Positions 8,810 through 17,411 of a DNA stretch of 64,000 nt are shown piece after piece. The translations under genes and the position numbers were made by a program. Positions within the stretch are counted from its first letter, which is position 1. Each line of letters opens with the position of its first letter. The notes under the pieces are model-generated. The model was not told the DNA's origin. It made no database searches and saw nothing but the letters and a program-made list of their open reading frames with translations. This stretch comes from Saprospiraceae bacterium. Lineage in GTDB: Bacteria > Bacteroidota > Bacteroidia > Chitinophagales > Saprospiraceae. The DNA is taken from contig JAHDGU010000014.1 of assembly GCA_020627535.1 (NCBI GenBank), positions 1-64,000 on the forward strand. The letters run 5' to 3'.

Positions 8810-9088
8810 ATGAAGTCAATTTCCATAGATCTAAAAATCAAGTTTTTGGTGCTGAGCCTCTTGGCCCAAATCATATTTTTTATGATATCGAGGTTGGCCG
8901 AGATGAACTTTAGCCAGTTCTTGGACTTCGTCACTGTCTCGTGGGTCAGTATTTGCTTGATATCTGCCTTGGGGATCATATTTACGGTCAAGCAGATTGT
9001 AGAGACGAGGCTATTTGGATTACAGACGGCCTTGCTTTGCCTTTACTTCTTGATCGCACCTGTGATCGTAGGAGAGCTTTGTTTTTAG
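8810..9088 (+). CDS. Small three-helix membrane protein
   Basis: A 92 aa protein of no recognised family. Three hydrophobic segments are clear, near residues 10-27 (FLVLSLLAQIIFFMI), 38-60 (VSWVSICLISALGIIFTV) and 69-89 (LQTALLCLYFLIAPVIVG). Short charged links between them follow the positive-inside pattern. It stands alone, 119 nt after lpxD and convergent with the desaturase gene (1 nt between stop codons). The strong hydrophobic periodicity supports a real gene, but no homology is evident to me. Confidence 0.5.
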   Translation: MKSISIDLKIKFLVLSLLAQIIFFMISRLAEMNFSQFLDFVTVSWVSICLISALGIIFTVKQIVETRLFGLQTALLCLYFLIAPVIVGELCF

Positions 9089-9089
9089 C

Positions 9090-9932
9090 TTATAGCTTCT
9101 CTTCCTCGGCATACTCGATTCGTGATCGGTACCCGACGAATGGATGTGCCAGTAACTTGCCCATATGGCTGGCATCTTGCTCATCCATGTAGGTATCCAG
9201 GCCATAGATGAGCTTGTCATTATCGACCGCGACATAGGTACCGAAGAGGCGATCCCACAGCGAAAAAATATTGCCATAATTGGTGTCACTGTAGGGTTGT
9301 CTGTAGTGATGGTGTACGCGATGCATAGCCGGCGTACAGAAGATCCACTTCACTACATTGTCCACTGCAAGAGGAAGATTGTAGTTGCTATGATTGAATT
9401 GTGAGAGTACCACGGACATGGACTGATACAAGAAGATCAACCATACTGGTGCACCGACAACGATCACTGCGATACAAGTGAAGACAAATCGGATCACACT
9501 CTCTCCTGGATGATGTCGATTGGCCGTCGTGGTATCCACATGCTGATCTGTATGATGGATGAGATGAAACTGCCACATCCACTTCACTTTGTGCTCAGTG
9601 TAGTGTGCAGTATATGCACCGATGAGATCCATGAGCAGTAGTCCTACAATCAGCTGAGCCCAAAGCGGCATATCGATCCATTGTAGGAGGCCTACACCTT
9701 GATCACTGACGAGTGAACTGCTCCACACGAGCACAAATGCCATAGACAAGTTGACCAAGATAGTCGTCAAAGTAAAGAAGACATTGAGAGCTGTATGCTT
9801 CACTTTACTATATCCCTTACGGGAAAATGGAGCAAAATTTTCCAGTAGAAGGAAGAATGCCAAGCCACCTACGATCAAGAAAGATCTATGTGGAGTAGGC
9901 ATATCGGAAAAGTAAGCTACTATTGATTCCAT
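9090..9932 (-). CDS. Sterol desaturase / fatty acid hydroxylase family protein
   Basis: Integral membrane di-iron oxygenase, 280 aa. Four to five hydrophobic segments frame the histidine clusters of the family: HYTEH at about 110-114, HLIHH at about 123-127, and HRVHHH at about 217-222. These ligate two irons and hydroxylate or desaturate a lipid C-H bond. Substrate (sterol, carotenoid or fatty acid) cannot be told from the sequence. The gene is convergent with the small membrane protein and followed upstream by the redoxin gene on the same strand 51 nt away, so it may or may not share a transcript. Confidence 0.88.
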   Translation of the reverse strand: MESIVAYFSDMPTPHRSFLIVGGLAFFLLLENFAPFSRKGYSKVKHTALNVFFTLTTILVNLSMAFVLVWSSSLVSDQGVGLLQWIDMPLWAQLIVGLLLMDLIGAYTAHYTEHKVKWMWQFHLIHHTDQHVDTTTANRHHPGESVIRFVFTCIAVIVVGAPVWLIFLYQSMSVVLSQFNHSNYNLPLAVDNVVKWIFCTPAMHRVHHHYRQPYSDTNYGNIFSLWDRLFGTYVAVDNDKLIYGLDTYMDEQDASHMGKLLAHPFVGYRSRIEYAEEEKL

Positions 9933-9983
9933 GACATTTTTGTTGGCTACGAAGCAAGATACAAAGTCACATGAAGATCATGA

Positions 9984-10538
9984 CTATTTCCACTTGATAT
10001 TGCATCCCGCGCTAGGGTATTGTTTTGCTGGCGCCTCTTTGCCGGCGACAAGCATATCCATAGCACTACGTAAGTCTGCTCCATCTAGAGACTCCGAGTT
10101 TCCAGGTCTTGAGCCATCGAGGCGACCTCTGTAGTACAGCTTATCGTCTTGGTCAAATAGGAAGAAGTCCGGCGTACAGGCAGCGTCATAGGCACGAGCA
10201 ACATTTTGCGACGCATCGTACAGATAGGGAAAGTTGTACCCAACCTCCTTGGCATGTTGCTTCATCTTGTCAGGACCATCCTGCGGATAGTTGTTGACAT
10301 CATTGGATGAGATGGCTACCACGCTTATACCTTGATCTCGGTAGTCGTTCGTCACTTTGATGAGTTCGTCATTGACATGAATCACGTACGGGCAGTGATT
10401 GCAGATGAACATCACAAGCGTGCCATTTTCTCCTTTGACATCTTGGAAGTTGATCGTCTCGTCGGTGACTGTATCTGGTAGGCTAAAGGCTGGTGCAAGA
10501 GTGCCAAGTGCCATCATGTTTGACTCAGTAAGTGCCAT
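9984..10538 (-). CDS. Thioredoxin-fold peroxiredoxin-like protein (AhpC/TSA, PRX-like)
   Basis: A 184 aa thioredoxin-fold protein of the cytosolic AhpC/TSA-like type. The redox motif is CNHCPYV with Cys46 and Cys49, after the APAFSLPDTV opening strand typical of the superfamily. A third cysteine is in AACTPDFFLFD (about residue 126), the cis-proline region. No signal peptide or membrane anchor is evident. Proteins like this are usually annotated as thioredoxin family; a specific substrate is not known. It has a same-strand neighbour 42 nt upstream (M15 peptidase). Confidence 0.88.
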   Translation of the reverse strand: MALTESNMMALGTLAPAFSLPDTVTDETINFQDVKGENGTLVMFICNHCPYVIHVNDELIKVTNDYRDQGISVVAISSNDVNNYPQDGPDKMKQHAKEVGYNFPYLYDASQNVARAYDAACTPDFFLFDQDDKLYYRGRLDGSRPGNSESLDGADLRSAMDMLVAGKEAPAKQYPSAGCNIKWK

Positions 10539-10580
10539 AGTTTGAGTTTTTGACTTTGATATTGATCCTACGAAAATAGA

Positions 10581-11399
10581 TCATCTACACGATGGATCAA
10601 TTCCGAGCACGTATTTGTTCAATACATCGATTTGCTTCGCAGCTTCATCTCCCAAAAATCCGCTGTAGTCTGCATTACTCATTCTTTCTGCTGCTTGCTT
10701 GGTCATTTGTCGAGCGATCGGCAAGTAGGACCAGTGCCATTTTTCTTCCTCGTAGCCTGTACGCCCATGGCTTTTATCTGTGTACACTTGACAAAAGCCG
10801 TACTGAGATGCATGTGTCTGGAGCCATTGAAACTCTCGCAGCCCCTTTCCATAGCTGAAGTACTCATTGGTAAGTGCATTGATATCAATGTCCGTGCCCC
10901 AGTGATGCCGACTAGAGCCTGGCATACTAGAGTATTCAAGGATTTTCATTGCCCTACTCAGAGGTTCAGGATGAGACTCTGGTAGTTTTTGGCCATCTAC
11001 CAGGCGGTCCCCACGCCATTTGGCTTCCCAGATGAGCTTTTGGCGATCAAAGTTTCTCATTGCGGAGATGATGACAAGATCAATGCCGTCGTCTCTGGCG
11101 TGATCCGCCATTTGCCGGAAGGCCTCATAGCATGCTGATCGGAGATACATCCCTGATCGTGAAGCATATGGAGCCTCAATCTCCACGAAGTCATCATGCC
11201 GTCGCTCATTCACCTTTCCAAGGATCTCGTGGTGAGGATAGAGGACAATTGTATCAGGGGCAATGGTGATGTCTTCAGTTTTGACTTGGGTTTCCTCTTT
11301 GGCGGCATTGTTCTTATCATCAGTTTCAGGCACTTGCTGACAAGCTGCTGAGAGGATCATGAATATGACGCACAGAATTCGGACCGTAGAAGCTTGCAT
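10581..11399 (-). CDS. M15 family peptidase lipoprotein (D-Ala-D-Ala carboxypeptidase type)
   Basis: A 272 aa predicted lipoprotein; lipobox LSAAC puts the lipidated Cys at residue 20. The VanY/DdcY-type metallopeptidase fold is shown by SRHHWGTDID (zinc ligands His165 and Asp172 in the SxHxxGxxxD pattern) and EKWHW (Glu219 base and His222 ligand). Substrate is likely the peptidoglycan stem peptide. The N-terminal linker (about 21-50) is charged and low complexity. A weak GNRA-like hairpin (TTTGCCGGAAGGC, 11111-11123) lies inside. The start overlaps the region just upstream of the divergent haem-binding gene. Confidence 0.85.
   Translation of the reverse strand: MQASTVRILCVIFMILSAACQQVPETDDKNNAAKEETQVKTEDITIAPDTIVLYPHHEILGKVNERRHDDFVEIEAPYASRSGMYLRSACYEAFRQMADHARDDGIDLVIISAMRNFDRQKLIWEAKWRGDRLVDGQKLPESHPEPLSRAMKILEYSSMPGSSRHHWGTDIDINALTNEYFSYGKGLREFQWLQTHASQYGFCQVYTDKSHGRTGYEEEKWHWSYLPIARQMTKQAAERMSNADYSGFLGDEAAKQIDVLNKYVLGIDPSCR
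11111..11123 (+). repeat. GNRA-hairpin repeat, weak variant (GGAA loop)
   Basis: TTT then GCC-GGAA-GGC. The loop is GGAA rather than GAAA and the T run is only three long; inside the M15 peptidase gene. Could be chance. Confidence 0.25.
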
Positions 11400-11411
11400 A
11401 TATTTAAACCT

Positions 11412-11879
11412 ATGACAAAAAGACCAAAGTCAGGATCCAATCGCACTCGTCTGATCTTACTCGCAGCACTTCTGGTGTTATGCTTGATTCAGTTTATTCC
11501 TGTAGATCGATCTGTACCCGAGATATCGGCGGCCTCAGATTTTCTTGCACAAACCTCAGCGCCAGCATCGATTGCTGCTTCGCTCAAGGCTGCGTGCTAT
11601 GACTGCCATAGTCACGCGACGACATATCCTTCATACAGCTACATCGCTCCAGTGAGCTTCTGGATACAAGGACACATCAAGGGTGGTCGAGAGAAGCTCA
11701 ATTTCTCGACCTGGGAGTCTTTAGAACCATCGAAGAAGTCTCATAAAATCGAGGAGTGCATCGAAGAAATTGAAGATGGTCATATGCCTCCTAGCTCTTA
11801 CAAGCTGGCACACTCTGAGGCCAAGCTCACTGCAGAGCAGAAAGCGGTCTTGATCGACTGGCTCAAGAGCCAAGGCTAA
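11412..11879 (+). CDS. Haem-binding domain protein (CxxCH)
   Basis: A 155 aa protein with an N-terminal membrane anchor or signal (about 12-30, LILLAALLVLCLIQFIPV) and one CxxCH haem-attachment motif (CYDCHSHATTYPSY). A helical C-terminus carries HMPPSSYKLAH, where Met or His may be the distal ligand. This matches the haem-binding domain family of Bacteroidota, probably periplasmic. An upstream in-frame ATG at 11394 would overlap the start of the divergent peptidase; ATG 11412 is preferred because its N-terminus is a normal charged lead-in to the hydrophobic segment. MnmG follows 39 nt later. Confidence 0.82.
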   Translation: MTKRPKSGSNRTRLILLAALLVLCLIQFIPVDRSVPEISAASDFLAQTSAPASIAASLKAACYDCHSHATTYPSYSYIAPVSFWIQGHIKGGREKLNFSTWESLEPSKKSHKIEECIEEIEDGHMPPSSYKLAHSEAKLTAEQKAVLIDWLKSQG

Positions 11880-11881
11880 GC

Positions 11882-11913
11882 TTGTCTCAGGCACATGTCT
11901 TGCAGTACCTTTG
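11882..11913 (+). promoter_or_regulatory. Candidate promoter directly before mnmG
   Basis: Perfect TAnnTTTG -7 box (TACCTTTG, 11906-11913), with TTG at 11882-11884 after a 21-nt spacer. The box ends only 5 nt before the ATG at 11919, so if used it would give a leaderless or nearly leaderless mRNA. Confidence 0.4.
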
Positions 11914-11918
11914 CAAGC

Positions 11919-13784
11919 ATGTTTCCCACATACGATGTCATAGTAGTCGGGGCCGGTCATGCTGGCTGTGAGGCAGCCGCCGCAGCGGCCAATATGGGCT
12001 GTCGTGTCATGCTCGCCACCATGAATATGCAGACCATCGCTCAGATGAGCTGCAATCCTGCCATGGGAGGAATCGCTAAAGGACAGATCGTAAGAGAAAT
12101 CGATGCGATGGGCGGTTATTCTGGCATCGTCACAGATGAGACGATGATTCAGTTTCGCATGCTCAATCGCTCCAAAGGTCCGGCGATGTGGAGTCCAAGG
12201 GCACAGAGTGATCGCAATCTATTTGCACGAAAGTGGAGAAATCTGCTAGAAGAACACCCCTTGATTGACTTCTGGCAAGAGATGGTGACAGGTCTCATAG
12301 TCCATGATGACAGAGTCTCAGGAGTCCGTACAGGTCTTGGCCTAGAGATACCAAGTGAGACAGTCGTATTGACCAATGGTACCTTCCTCAATGGTCTGAT
12401 CCATATCGGAGAGAAGCAGTTTGGTGGTGGACGAGCAGGTGAGCGAGCGGCTAGAGGGATCACAGAGCAGTTGATGGAGCTCGGATTTGAGCATGGACGT
12501 ATGAAAACTGGGACTCCTCCAAGGCTTGATGGTCGCACCATAGACATGGAGCAACTTGAGGTGCAGCCAGGAGATGATCCGGCGGCCAAGTTTTCATTCA
12601 CAGATACGACACCACTTGAGGATCAGATTCCCTGTCATGTCGCCTATACCAATCCGAAGGTGCATGATCTCCTCAAGGAGGGCTTTGATCGCAGTCCCAT
12701 GTTTAATGGACGCATCAGAGGTCTCGGGCCAAGGTACTGCCCATCCATAGAAGACAAGATTGATCGATTTGCAGATCGAGACCGGCATCAGTTGTTCGTA
12801 GAGCCAGAGGGCAGAGATACCTGTGAGATCTACCTCAACGGATTCTCATCTTCACTCCCAGAAGAAGTCCAGTACGAAGCTCTCAAGAGTGTACCTGGCT
12901 TTGAAAATGTCAAGATGTTCAGGCCAGGATATGCAATCGAGTATGACTATTTCCCGCCGACCCAATTGAGCAGTAGTCTTGAGACCAAAGTGGTCAAGGG
13001 GCTATTCTTTGCAGGTCAGATCAATGGCACGACAGGCTACGAAGAAGCGGCGTGTCAAGGCTTGATGGCTGGTATCAATGCCGCCAGACGAGTCAAGGAC
13101 GAAGAGTCAATTGTACTATTGAGATCCGAGGCATATATAGGTGTCCTGATCGATGACCTCATCAACAAGGGTACGGATGAGCCGTACAGGATGTTTACTT
13201 CTAGAGCGGAGTTTAGAATCCTGCTTCGACAGGATAATGCTGACATCAGACTGACGCAGCTGGCGGCTGATATTGGGATGCAGCACATGGATGAGCGAGT
13301 GGTGCGTGTCCGCCAAAAACAAGAAGATATCAAGGAGATCTTCCGTATCCTCGAGAGACAAAGTCTCGTACCTGAGGAGCTCAATCCACTACTCCAGCAT
13401 CTTGGAAGTACAGAAGTCAAGCAGAGCTTGAAGGCTCATAAAGTCCTGTTAAGGCCGAACCTTCATCTTAGAGAACTCCGTTCCATCAGCGAATCTTTGA
13501 ATCAACAGCTCTCGGCTTTTGATACAGAAACTGTGGAAGAAGCTGAGATCCAACTCAAGTACGAAGGATATATCCGTAAGGAACAAGAAATGGTAGACAA
13601 GATGACAAGGCTAGAAGAAGTGAGACTATCAGATCAGTTAGACTATCATCAGTTTGGCGCACTTTCGGCAGAAGCCAGAGAAAAACTCACAAGCATCAGA
13701 CCTAGTACCATAGGACAGGCAAGTCGGATCTCTGGTGTATCTCCTTCGGATATTTCTATTCTCCTCGTACATCTAGGAAGATGA
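11919..13784 (+). CDS. mnmG: tRNA uridine-34 carboxymethylaminomethyl modification enzyme, FAD subunit
   Basis: With MnmE it installs the (carboxymethyl)aminomethyl group on U34 of several tRNAs. The 621 aa length fits the family. The FAD-binding Rossmann motif [14 protein letters not shown] is at the N-terminus. The signature [20 protein letters not shown] follows, and [10 protein letters not shown] and [17 protein letters not shown] are further family hallmarks. The C-terminal helical domain (about 550-621) binds MnmE and tRNA. ATG 11919 is chosen over 11895 because homologues begin next to the Rossmann strand. It is followed after 4 nt by an unknown secreted protein. Confidence 0.97.
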   Translation: MFPTYDVIVVGAGHAGCEAAAAAANMGCRVMLATMNMQTIAQMSCNPAMGGIAKGQIVREIDAMGGYSGIVTDETMIQFRMLNRSKGPAMWSPRAQSDRNLFARKWRNLLEEHPLIDFWQEMVTGLIVHDDRVSGVRTGLGLEIPSETVVLTNGTFLNGLIHIGEKQFGGGRAGERAARGITEQLMELGFEHGRMKTGTPPRLDGRTIDMEQLEVQPGDDPAAKFSFTDTTPLEDQIPCHVAYTNPKVHDLLKEGFDRSPMFNGRIRGLGPRYCPSIEDKIDRFADRDRHQLFVEPEGRDTCEIYLNGFSSSLPEEVQYEALKSVPGFENVKMFRPGYAIEYDYFPPTQLSSSLETKVVKGLFFAGQINGTTGYEEAACQGLMAGINAARRVKDEESIVLLRSEAYIGVLIDDLINKGTDEPYRMFTSRAEFRILLRQDNADIRLTQLAADIGMQHMDERVVRVRQKQEDIKEIFRILERQSLVPEELNPLLQHLGSTEVKQSLKAHKVLLRPNLHLRELRSISESLNQQLSAFDTETVEEAEIQLKYEGYIRKEQEMVDKMTRLEEVRLSDQLDYHQFGALSAEAREKLTSIRPSTIGQASRISGVSPSDISILLVHLGR

Positions 13785-13788
13785 TCGC

Positions 13789-15252
13789 ATGAAGCATATC
13801 TCTACACTCTTTCTTGTCCTTGTAGTGCTGCTCAGTAGTACACAAGTCATGATGGCTCAGTTTGAAGCACCGAGCAAAGAAGAAGTTCGTACTGTGAAGG
13901 TCCTCAATGATTGCGTCCAGTTTACGAACGAGAGCATCCATGGGATGCTCATAGTACACCGCTTACTGGAAAATTTCAATCAAAAGCTCAACCTATACGT
14001 CGACCTTGAGGGTCAGCAACTCAATTTTTACAGCAACGCAGACCTCCCAGCCAACATATTTGAAGATCCAGACGCATGGTTTTATGATGTGTCTCCACTC
14101 ACCTGGTACAATAAGGCTCTTGAGGGTTCGAACAGTCTGCCGACAAAATACCGCGATCGCATCAATCCGAGACTCGCAGAGCTCAAGTCTATCATCAAGG
14201 CTACCAATCAGCTCAGATTTGAACTTGAATATGCACTACGCAAGGTTGAATCTGACAAAGCTGCTCTTCCGTCCGTTTACGAAAAGCTTGAAGCCGGTGT
14301 GAAACTGTACAATCAGTTTTTTGTAGTGCGCAATGCCATGGAGGAGGCACTGCAATCCATATATGACGAGATGCAAGTAAGACTACAGACAGATGGCTTC
14401 TATGATAGCTATACGGGTCTTAGGTCCCTTCATCGCAACTATCTCAACGGCGCGAGACATTACAGATTCAAGGAGAAAGAGAGTATCCCACCGATCAATG
14501 TGAAACTTGCTGCCAATCTCAAGAGCATGCCACAGGCAGATCAATTGAGATTTCTGGGAACGTCAGCGGGGCGCTCAGGGAGACCATCTGATAAGATTGG
14601 CCTCATCTCTGCGCAAGTGAAAGAGTATATGAGGATCAATAGTGAGTTTCTCACGGATGAGCGCACACCTGACAAGTACAAGCAGTACGGTGACTATTAC
14701 TACTACCACAATATCCAGGTACTGTCTCAATTCAATCGCTACGGGAATGGAATTGTGCATGAGATCAATGAGCTGATACGCATCACACAGCAGCCATATC
14801 TCATGATGATCGAGGAACCTCACATCTTCAAGGTCATCTATCCACAAAAGCTGGAAGAGTCGGAAATCAAGGATATCGAAGTGCCACTCGCCAATGTAAT
14901 TCCTGATCTGCTGGAGGATCGTGAGATTGTCAGACGACAAGAAGCTCTCAAGATCGATGGCGACTATGTAGATATTGAGATCTACGATCATCAGAAATTG
15001 GATAGAGATATCGTCAGTATCAACTTCAATGGGGAGTGGATCCTCGAGGACTTTACGATCACGGACAAGCCCAAAAAGATGAGACTCAAGCTCAATCACG
15101 AAGGGGTGAACTACCTTGTCTTGCATGCTGTCAATCAAGGTGTCATACCACCGAATACCATGGCACTAGTCTACACGATCAATGGGAAGAAAAATCGGAT
15201 CATCCTCAACTCAGATCTTGAAGAAAGCGAGCTTATCGAGCTTACACGTTAG
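13789..15252 (+). CDS. Unknown secreted helical protein
   Basis: A 487 aa protein of no recognised family. It has a signal peptide (about 1-23, ending MAQ). Residues about 30-300 look largely helical with many charged pairs and a Tyr-rich patch (DKYKQYGDYYYYHNIQVL, near 295-312). The last about 100 residues look beta-rich (VDIEIYDHQKLDRDIVSINF and the segment around PPNTMALVYTINGKKNRI), like a small Ig-like domain. It begins 4 nt after mnmG and its stop overlaps the convergent MerR gene stop by 4 nt. Likely periplasmic or surface; function unknown. Confidence 0.85.
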   Translation: MKHISTLFLVLVVLLSSTQVMMAQFEAPSKEEVRTVKVLNDCVQFTNESIHGMLIVHRLLENFNQKLNLYVDLEGQQLNFYSNADLPANIFEDPDAWFYDVSPLTWYNKALEGSNSLPTKYRDRINPRLAELKSIIKATNQLRFELEYALRKVESDKAALPSVYEKLEAGVKLYNQFFVVRNAMEEALQSIYDEMQVRLQTDGFYDSYTGLRSLHRNYLNGARHYRFKEKESIPPINVKLAANLKSMPQADQLRFLGTSAGRSGRPSDKIGLISAQVKEYMRINSEFLTDERTPDKYKQYGDYYYYHNIQVLSQFNRYGNGIVHEINELIRITQQPYLMMIEEPHIFKVIYPQKLEESEIKDIEVPLANVIPDLLEDREIVRRQEALKIDGDYVDIEIYDHQKLDRDIVSINFNGEWILEDFTITDKPKKMRLKLNHEGVNYLVLHAVNQGVIPPNTMALVYTINGKKNRIILNSDLEESELIELTR

Positions 15253-16148
15253 TTCTCTTCAGCGCTATTGTGCACCGTTTTGGCGAGTTCTTTGAGATGT
15301 GTCACGTCTGTAAGTACTGAGATACGACTTCCAAGCTCTTCTTCATATAGCATATAGCCGGATACCCAAAGCTTGCTCTTGGGAAACTCCTTGTCCATGG
15401 TTGATAGATAGCGACGCACAGACTCTTCACTGCTTGAGCCATTGAGCATGAGTAGGATGACATCGGGATCACCATAGCCTTTCTTGATGAGACCGAGTTC
15501 GAGCTCTGAGATTGGTGCACCAAGATTTATCGAGTTGTATCCATACTTCCTGAGATAGTAGTCTGCGAGAAGAAGAGCAAGGTCTTGCTCCTCTGCCTTA
15601 TTGGAAAATAGTAAGACGCGTGGCAGATTGGGTCCACTGGGTTGACTCAGACTATCGATCTGCTTGATGATCTTCTGCTTGATGATCTGTATGAGAAACT
15701 TTTCGTGATACTGCTCAAAGGAGTCTGCGATCCAGAGTAGGTTGATTTTCTCGAGTAGTGGATAGATGACTTGGAATAAGCACTGCTCAAAACCGAGTTC
15801 GTCAGTCTTGTGATTTAGAATACGCTCTACTTTGTAGCGGTCAAGTTGTAAGACGGAAAGAACCAGGGCGTCGTTTTGTCCATCAAGACCTTCTTTGACT
15901 TGCATCAATTCCTCAACACGAGCCACGAGCTCCTCCTCGCTGAGTTGAGCAATCTTGGAGATTTTGACACCTTGTTGATTCAGATAGACGACCTTGAGCA
16001 GGTGTTGTAGGTCCTCATTCAGATAATATCTGATGTTGGTCGCAGTGCGTTTAGGTTTGAGCAGGCCATAGCGCTTCTCCCATATACGGAGAGTGTGCGC
16101 TTTGATCCCAGAGATTCGCTCGAGGTCTTTTATGGAGTACTCAGCCAA
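15249..16148 (-). CDS. MerR family regulator with a degenerate cobalamin-binding-type domain
   Basis: A 299 aa transcription factor. The MerR helix-turn-helix is at about 3-70 (IKDLERISGIKAHTLRIWEK). A helical linker follows, then a Rossmann-like domain at about 175-290 resembling the B12-binding domain of CarH/LitR light-responsive MerR proteins. In those, ExHxxG supplies the cobalamin His ligand. Here the corresponding stretch reads AEEQDLALLLADYYLR, without His, so B12 and light sensing by the usual route are unlikely. It is divergent from bshA across 120 nt, which may contain its operator. Target genes are unknown; self and bshA are the obvious candidates. Confidence 0.85.
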   Translation of the reverse strand: MAEYSIKDLERISGIKAHTLRIWEKRYGLLKPKRTATNIRYYLNEDLQHLLKVVYLNQQGVKISKIAQLSEEELVARVEELMQVKEGLDGQNDALVLSVLQLDRYKVERILNHKTDELGFEQCLFQVIYPLLEKINLLWIADSFEQYHEKFLIQIIKQKIIKQIDSLSQPSGPNLPRVLLFSNKAEEQDLALLLADYYLRKYGYNSINLGAPISELELGLIKKGYGDPDVILLMLNGSSSEESVRRYLSTMDKEFPKSKLWVSGYMLYEEELGSRISVLTDVTHLKELAKTVHNSAEEN

Positions 16149-16233
16149 AAAAAAATCTTTCGTTATTTCGTCCGCACGACTTAACCTATCGATCTAGCGG
16201 GCGTTATTTAAATAGCAAGATAAAAAAGTATTT

Positions 16234-16262
16234 GTTTATACTTTAGTTCACATTAAGTAAAC
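16234..16262 (+). promoter_or_regulatory. Possible operator between MerR gene and bshA
   Basis: An AT-rich 29-nt stretch begins GTTTA and ends TAAAC, with dyad symmetry only in the outer 5 bases, placed between the divergent MerR gene and bshA just before the bshA GTG. MerR proteins often bind spaced dyads like this. Weak evidence. Confidence 0.2.
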
Positions 16263-16268
16263 AAAAAG

Positions 16269-17411
16269 GTGAAAATAGGCATTGTTTGCTATCCGACTTA
16301 CGGAGGTAGCGGAGTTATAGCGACGGAACTAGGTCTAGGCCTGGCGGCAAAAGGGCATGAAGTTCACTTCATCACTTATCGCATGCCTGTAAGACTCAAT
16401 GGTTTTCAGCAGAATATTTTCTATCATGAAGTGACGCCGATCGACTATGCCTTGTTTGATTTTTCGCCCTACGAGTCATCCCTCGCTAGTAAGATTGTCA
16501 ATGTTGTGCTCAATGAAGATTTGGATATCTTGCATGTGCACTACGCCGTACCCCATGCCACAGCAGGCTATCTGGCCAAAAAGATACTTCTGGAAAGAGG
16601 CAAATACATACCTGTCATCACTACACTGCACGGGACAGATATCACTTTGGTAGGTATCGATCAGAGTATCGCCCCGGTGATTGAGTTTAGCATACAGCAA
16701 TCAGACGGTGTGACATCAGTGTCACAGGATCTCAAAGATGAGACCTTACGGCAGTTTCAAATTCATAAGGAGATCCAAGTCATCCCCAATTTCATAGACT
16801 TCAAGAGATTTGGCCCTAGCAACAAGTCACACTTCAGGGAGCTCGTCGCACCTCAGGGAGAGAAGATACTTATTCACATATCCAATTTCCGAAAGGTCAA
16901 GCGCATACAGGATGTCGTAAGCATGTTTGAGATTGTCAGAGATGTCTTACCTGCCAAGCTCCTGCTTGTGGGTGACGGTCCTGAACGAGGCTATATCGAG
17001 TCACTCGTGAGGGACAAAGGGCTATCAGACAGTACCAGATGTCTCGGTAAGCAAGATGCTGTGGAGGAGTTGCTAGCCATCTCTGACATATTCGTCCTAC
17101 CATCCGAGAAAGAAAGCTTTGGTCTTGTGGCGCTAGAGGCAATGGCGTGCGGTGTACCTGTCATCAGTTCCAACGCAGGTGGCATTGGTGAGGTGAATAC
17201 GCATGGAGAGACGGGCTATCTGAGTGAGATCGGTGATTATGAAGACATGGCGCGCAATGCACTCTCACTTCTATTAGATGATTCAAGACTTGCTGCCTTT
17301 CGGCAAAATGCCATGACGAGGGCTCAGGATTTTGGTCTCGATAAGATCTTGCTCCAGTACGAAGCTTATTACTCAGAAGTCGTCGAAGCCCGTCGCTCAG
17401 CCCTAGCGTAG
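16269..17411 (+). CDS. bshA: N-acetyl-alpha-D-glucosaminyl L-malate synthase
   Basis: First enzyme of bacillithiol synthesis, joining GlcNAc from UDP-GlcNAc to L-malate. It is a 380 aa GT4 glycosyltransferase. The N-terminal donor/acceptor region carries GIVCYPTYGGSGVIATELG and HEVHFITYRMPVRLNGFQQN, both typical of BshA. The GT4 E(x7)E element is in EKESFGLVALEAMACGVPV. The start is GTG at 16269, since no ATG precedes the conserved first strand. Other bacillithiol genes are not in the window. A variant hairpin repeat lies at 17295-17308. Its 3' end overlaps the end of the convergent porZ-like gene by 9 nt. Confidence 0.93.
   Translation: MKIGIVCYPTYGGSGVIATELGLGLAAKGHEVHFITYRMPVRLNGFQQNIFYHEVTPIDYALFDFSPYESSLASKIVNVVLNEDLDILHVHYAVPHATAGYLAKKILLERGKYIPVITTLHGTDITLVGIDQSIAPVIEFSIQQSDGVTSVSQDLKDETLRQFQIHKEIQVIPNFIDFKRFGPSNKSHFRELVAPQGEKILIHISNFRKVKRIQDVVSMFEIVRDVLPAKLLLVGDGPERGYIESLVRDKGLSDSTRCLGKQDAVEELLAISDIFVLPSEKESFGLVALEAMACGVPVISSNAGGIGEVNTHGETGYLSEIGDYEDMARNALSLLLDDSRLAAFRQNAMTRAQDFGLDKILLQYEAYYSEVVEARRSALA
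17295..17308 (-). repeat. GNRA-hairpin repeat, variant stem GCC/GGC
   Basis: GCC-TTTC-GGC followed by AAAA on the plus strand. The stem is swapped relative to the canonical GGC/GCC, with pairing and the flanking A/T run kept. Inside bshA. Confidence 0.45.

Noticed and set aside
8734-8991. Minus-strand ORF opposite the small membrane protein
   Set aside because: Composition and hydrophobic pattern fit the plus-strand reading better; no domain is recognisable.
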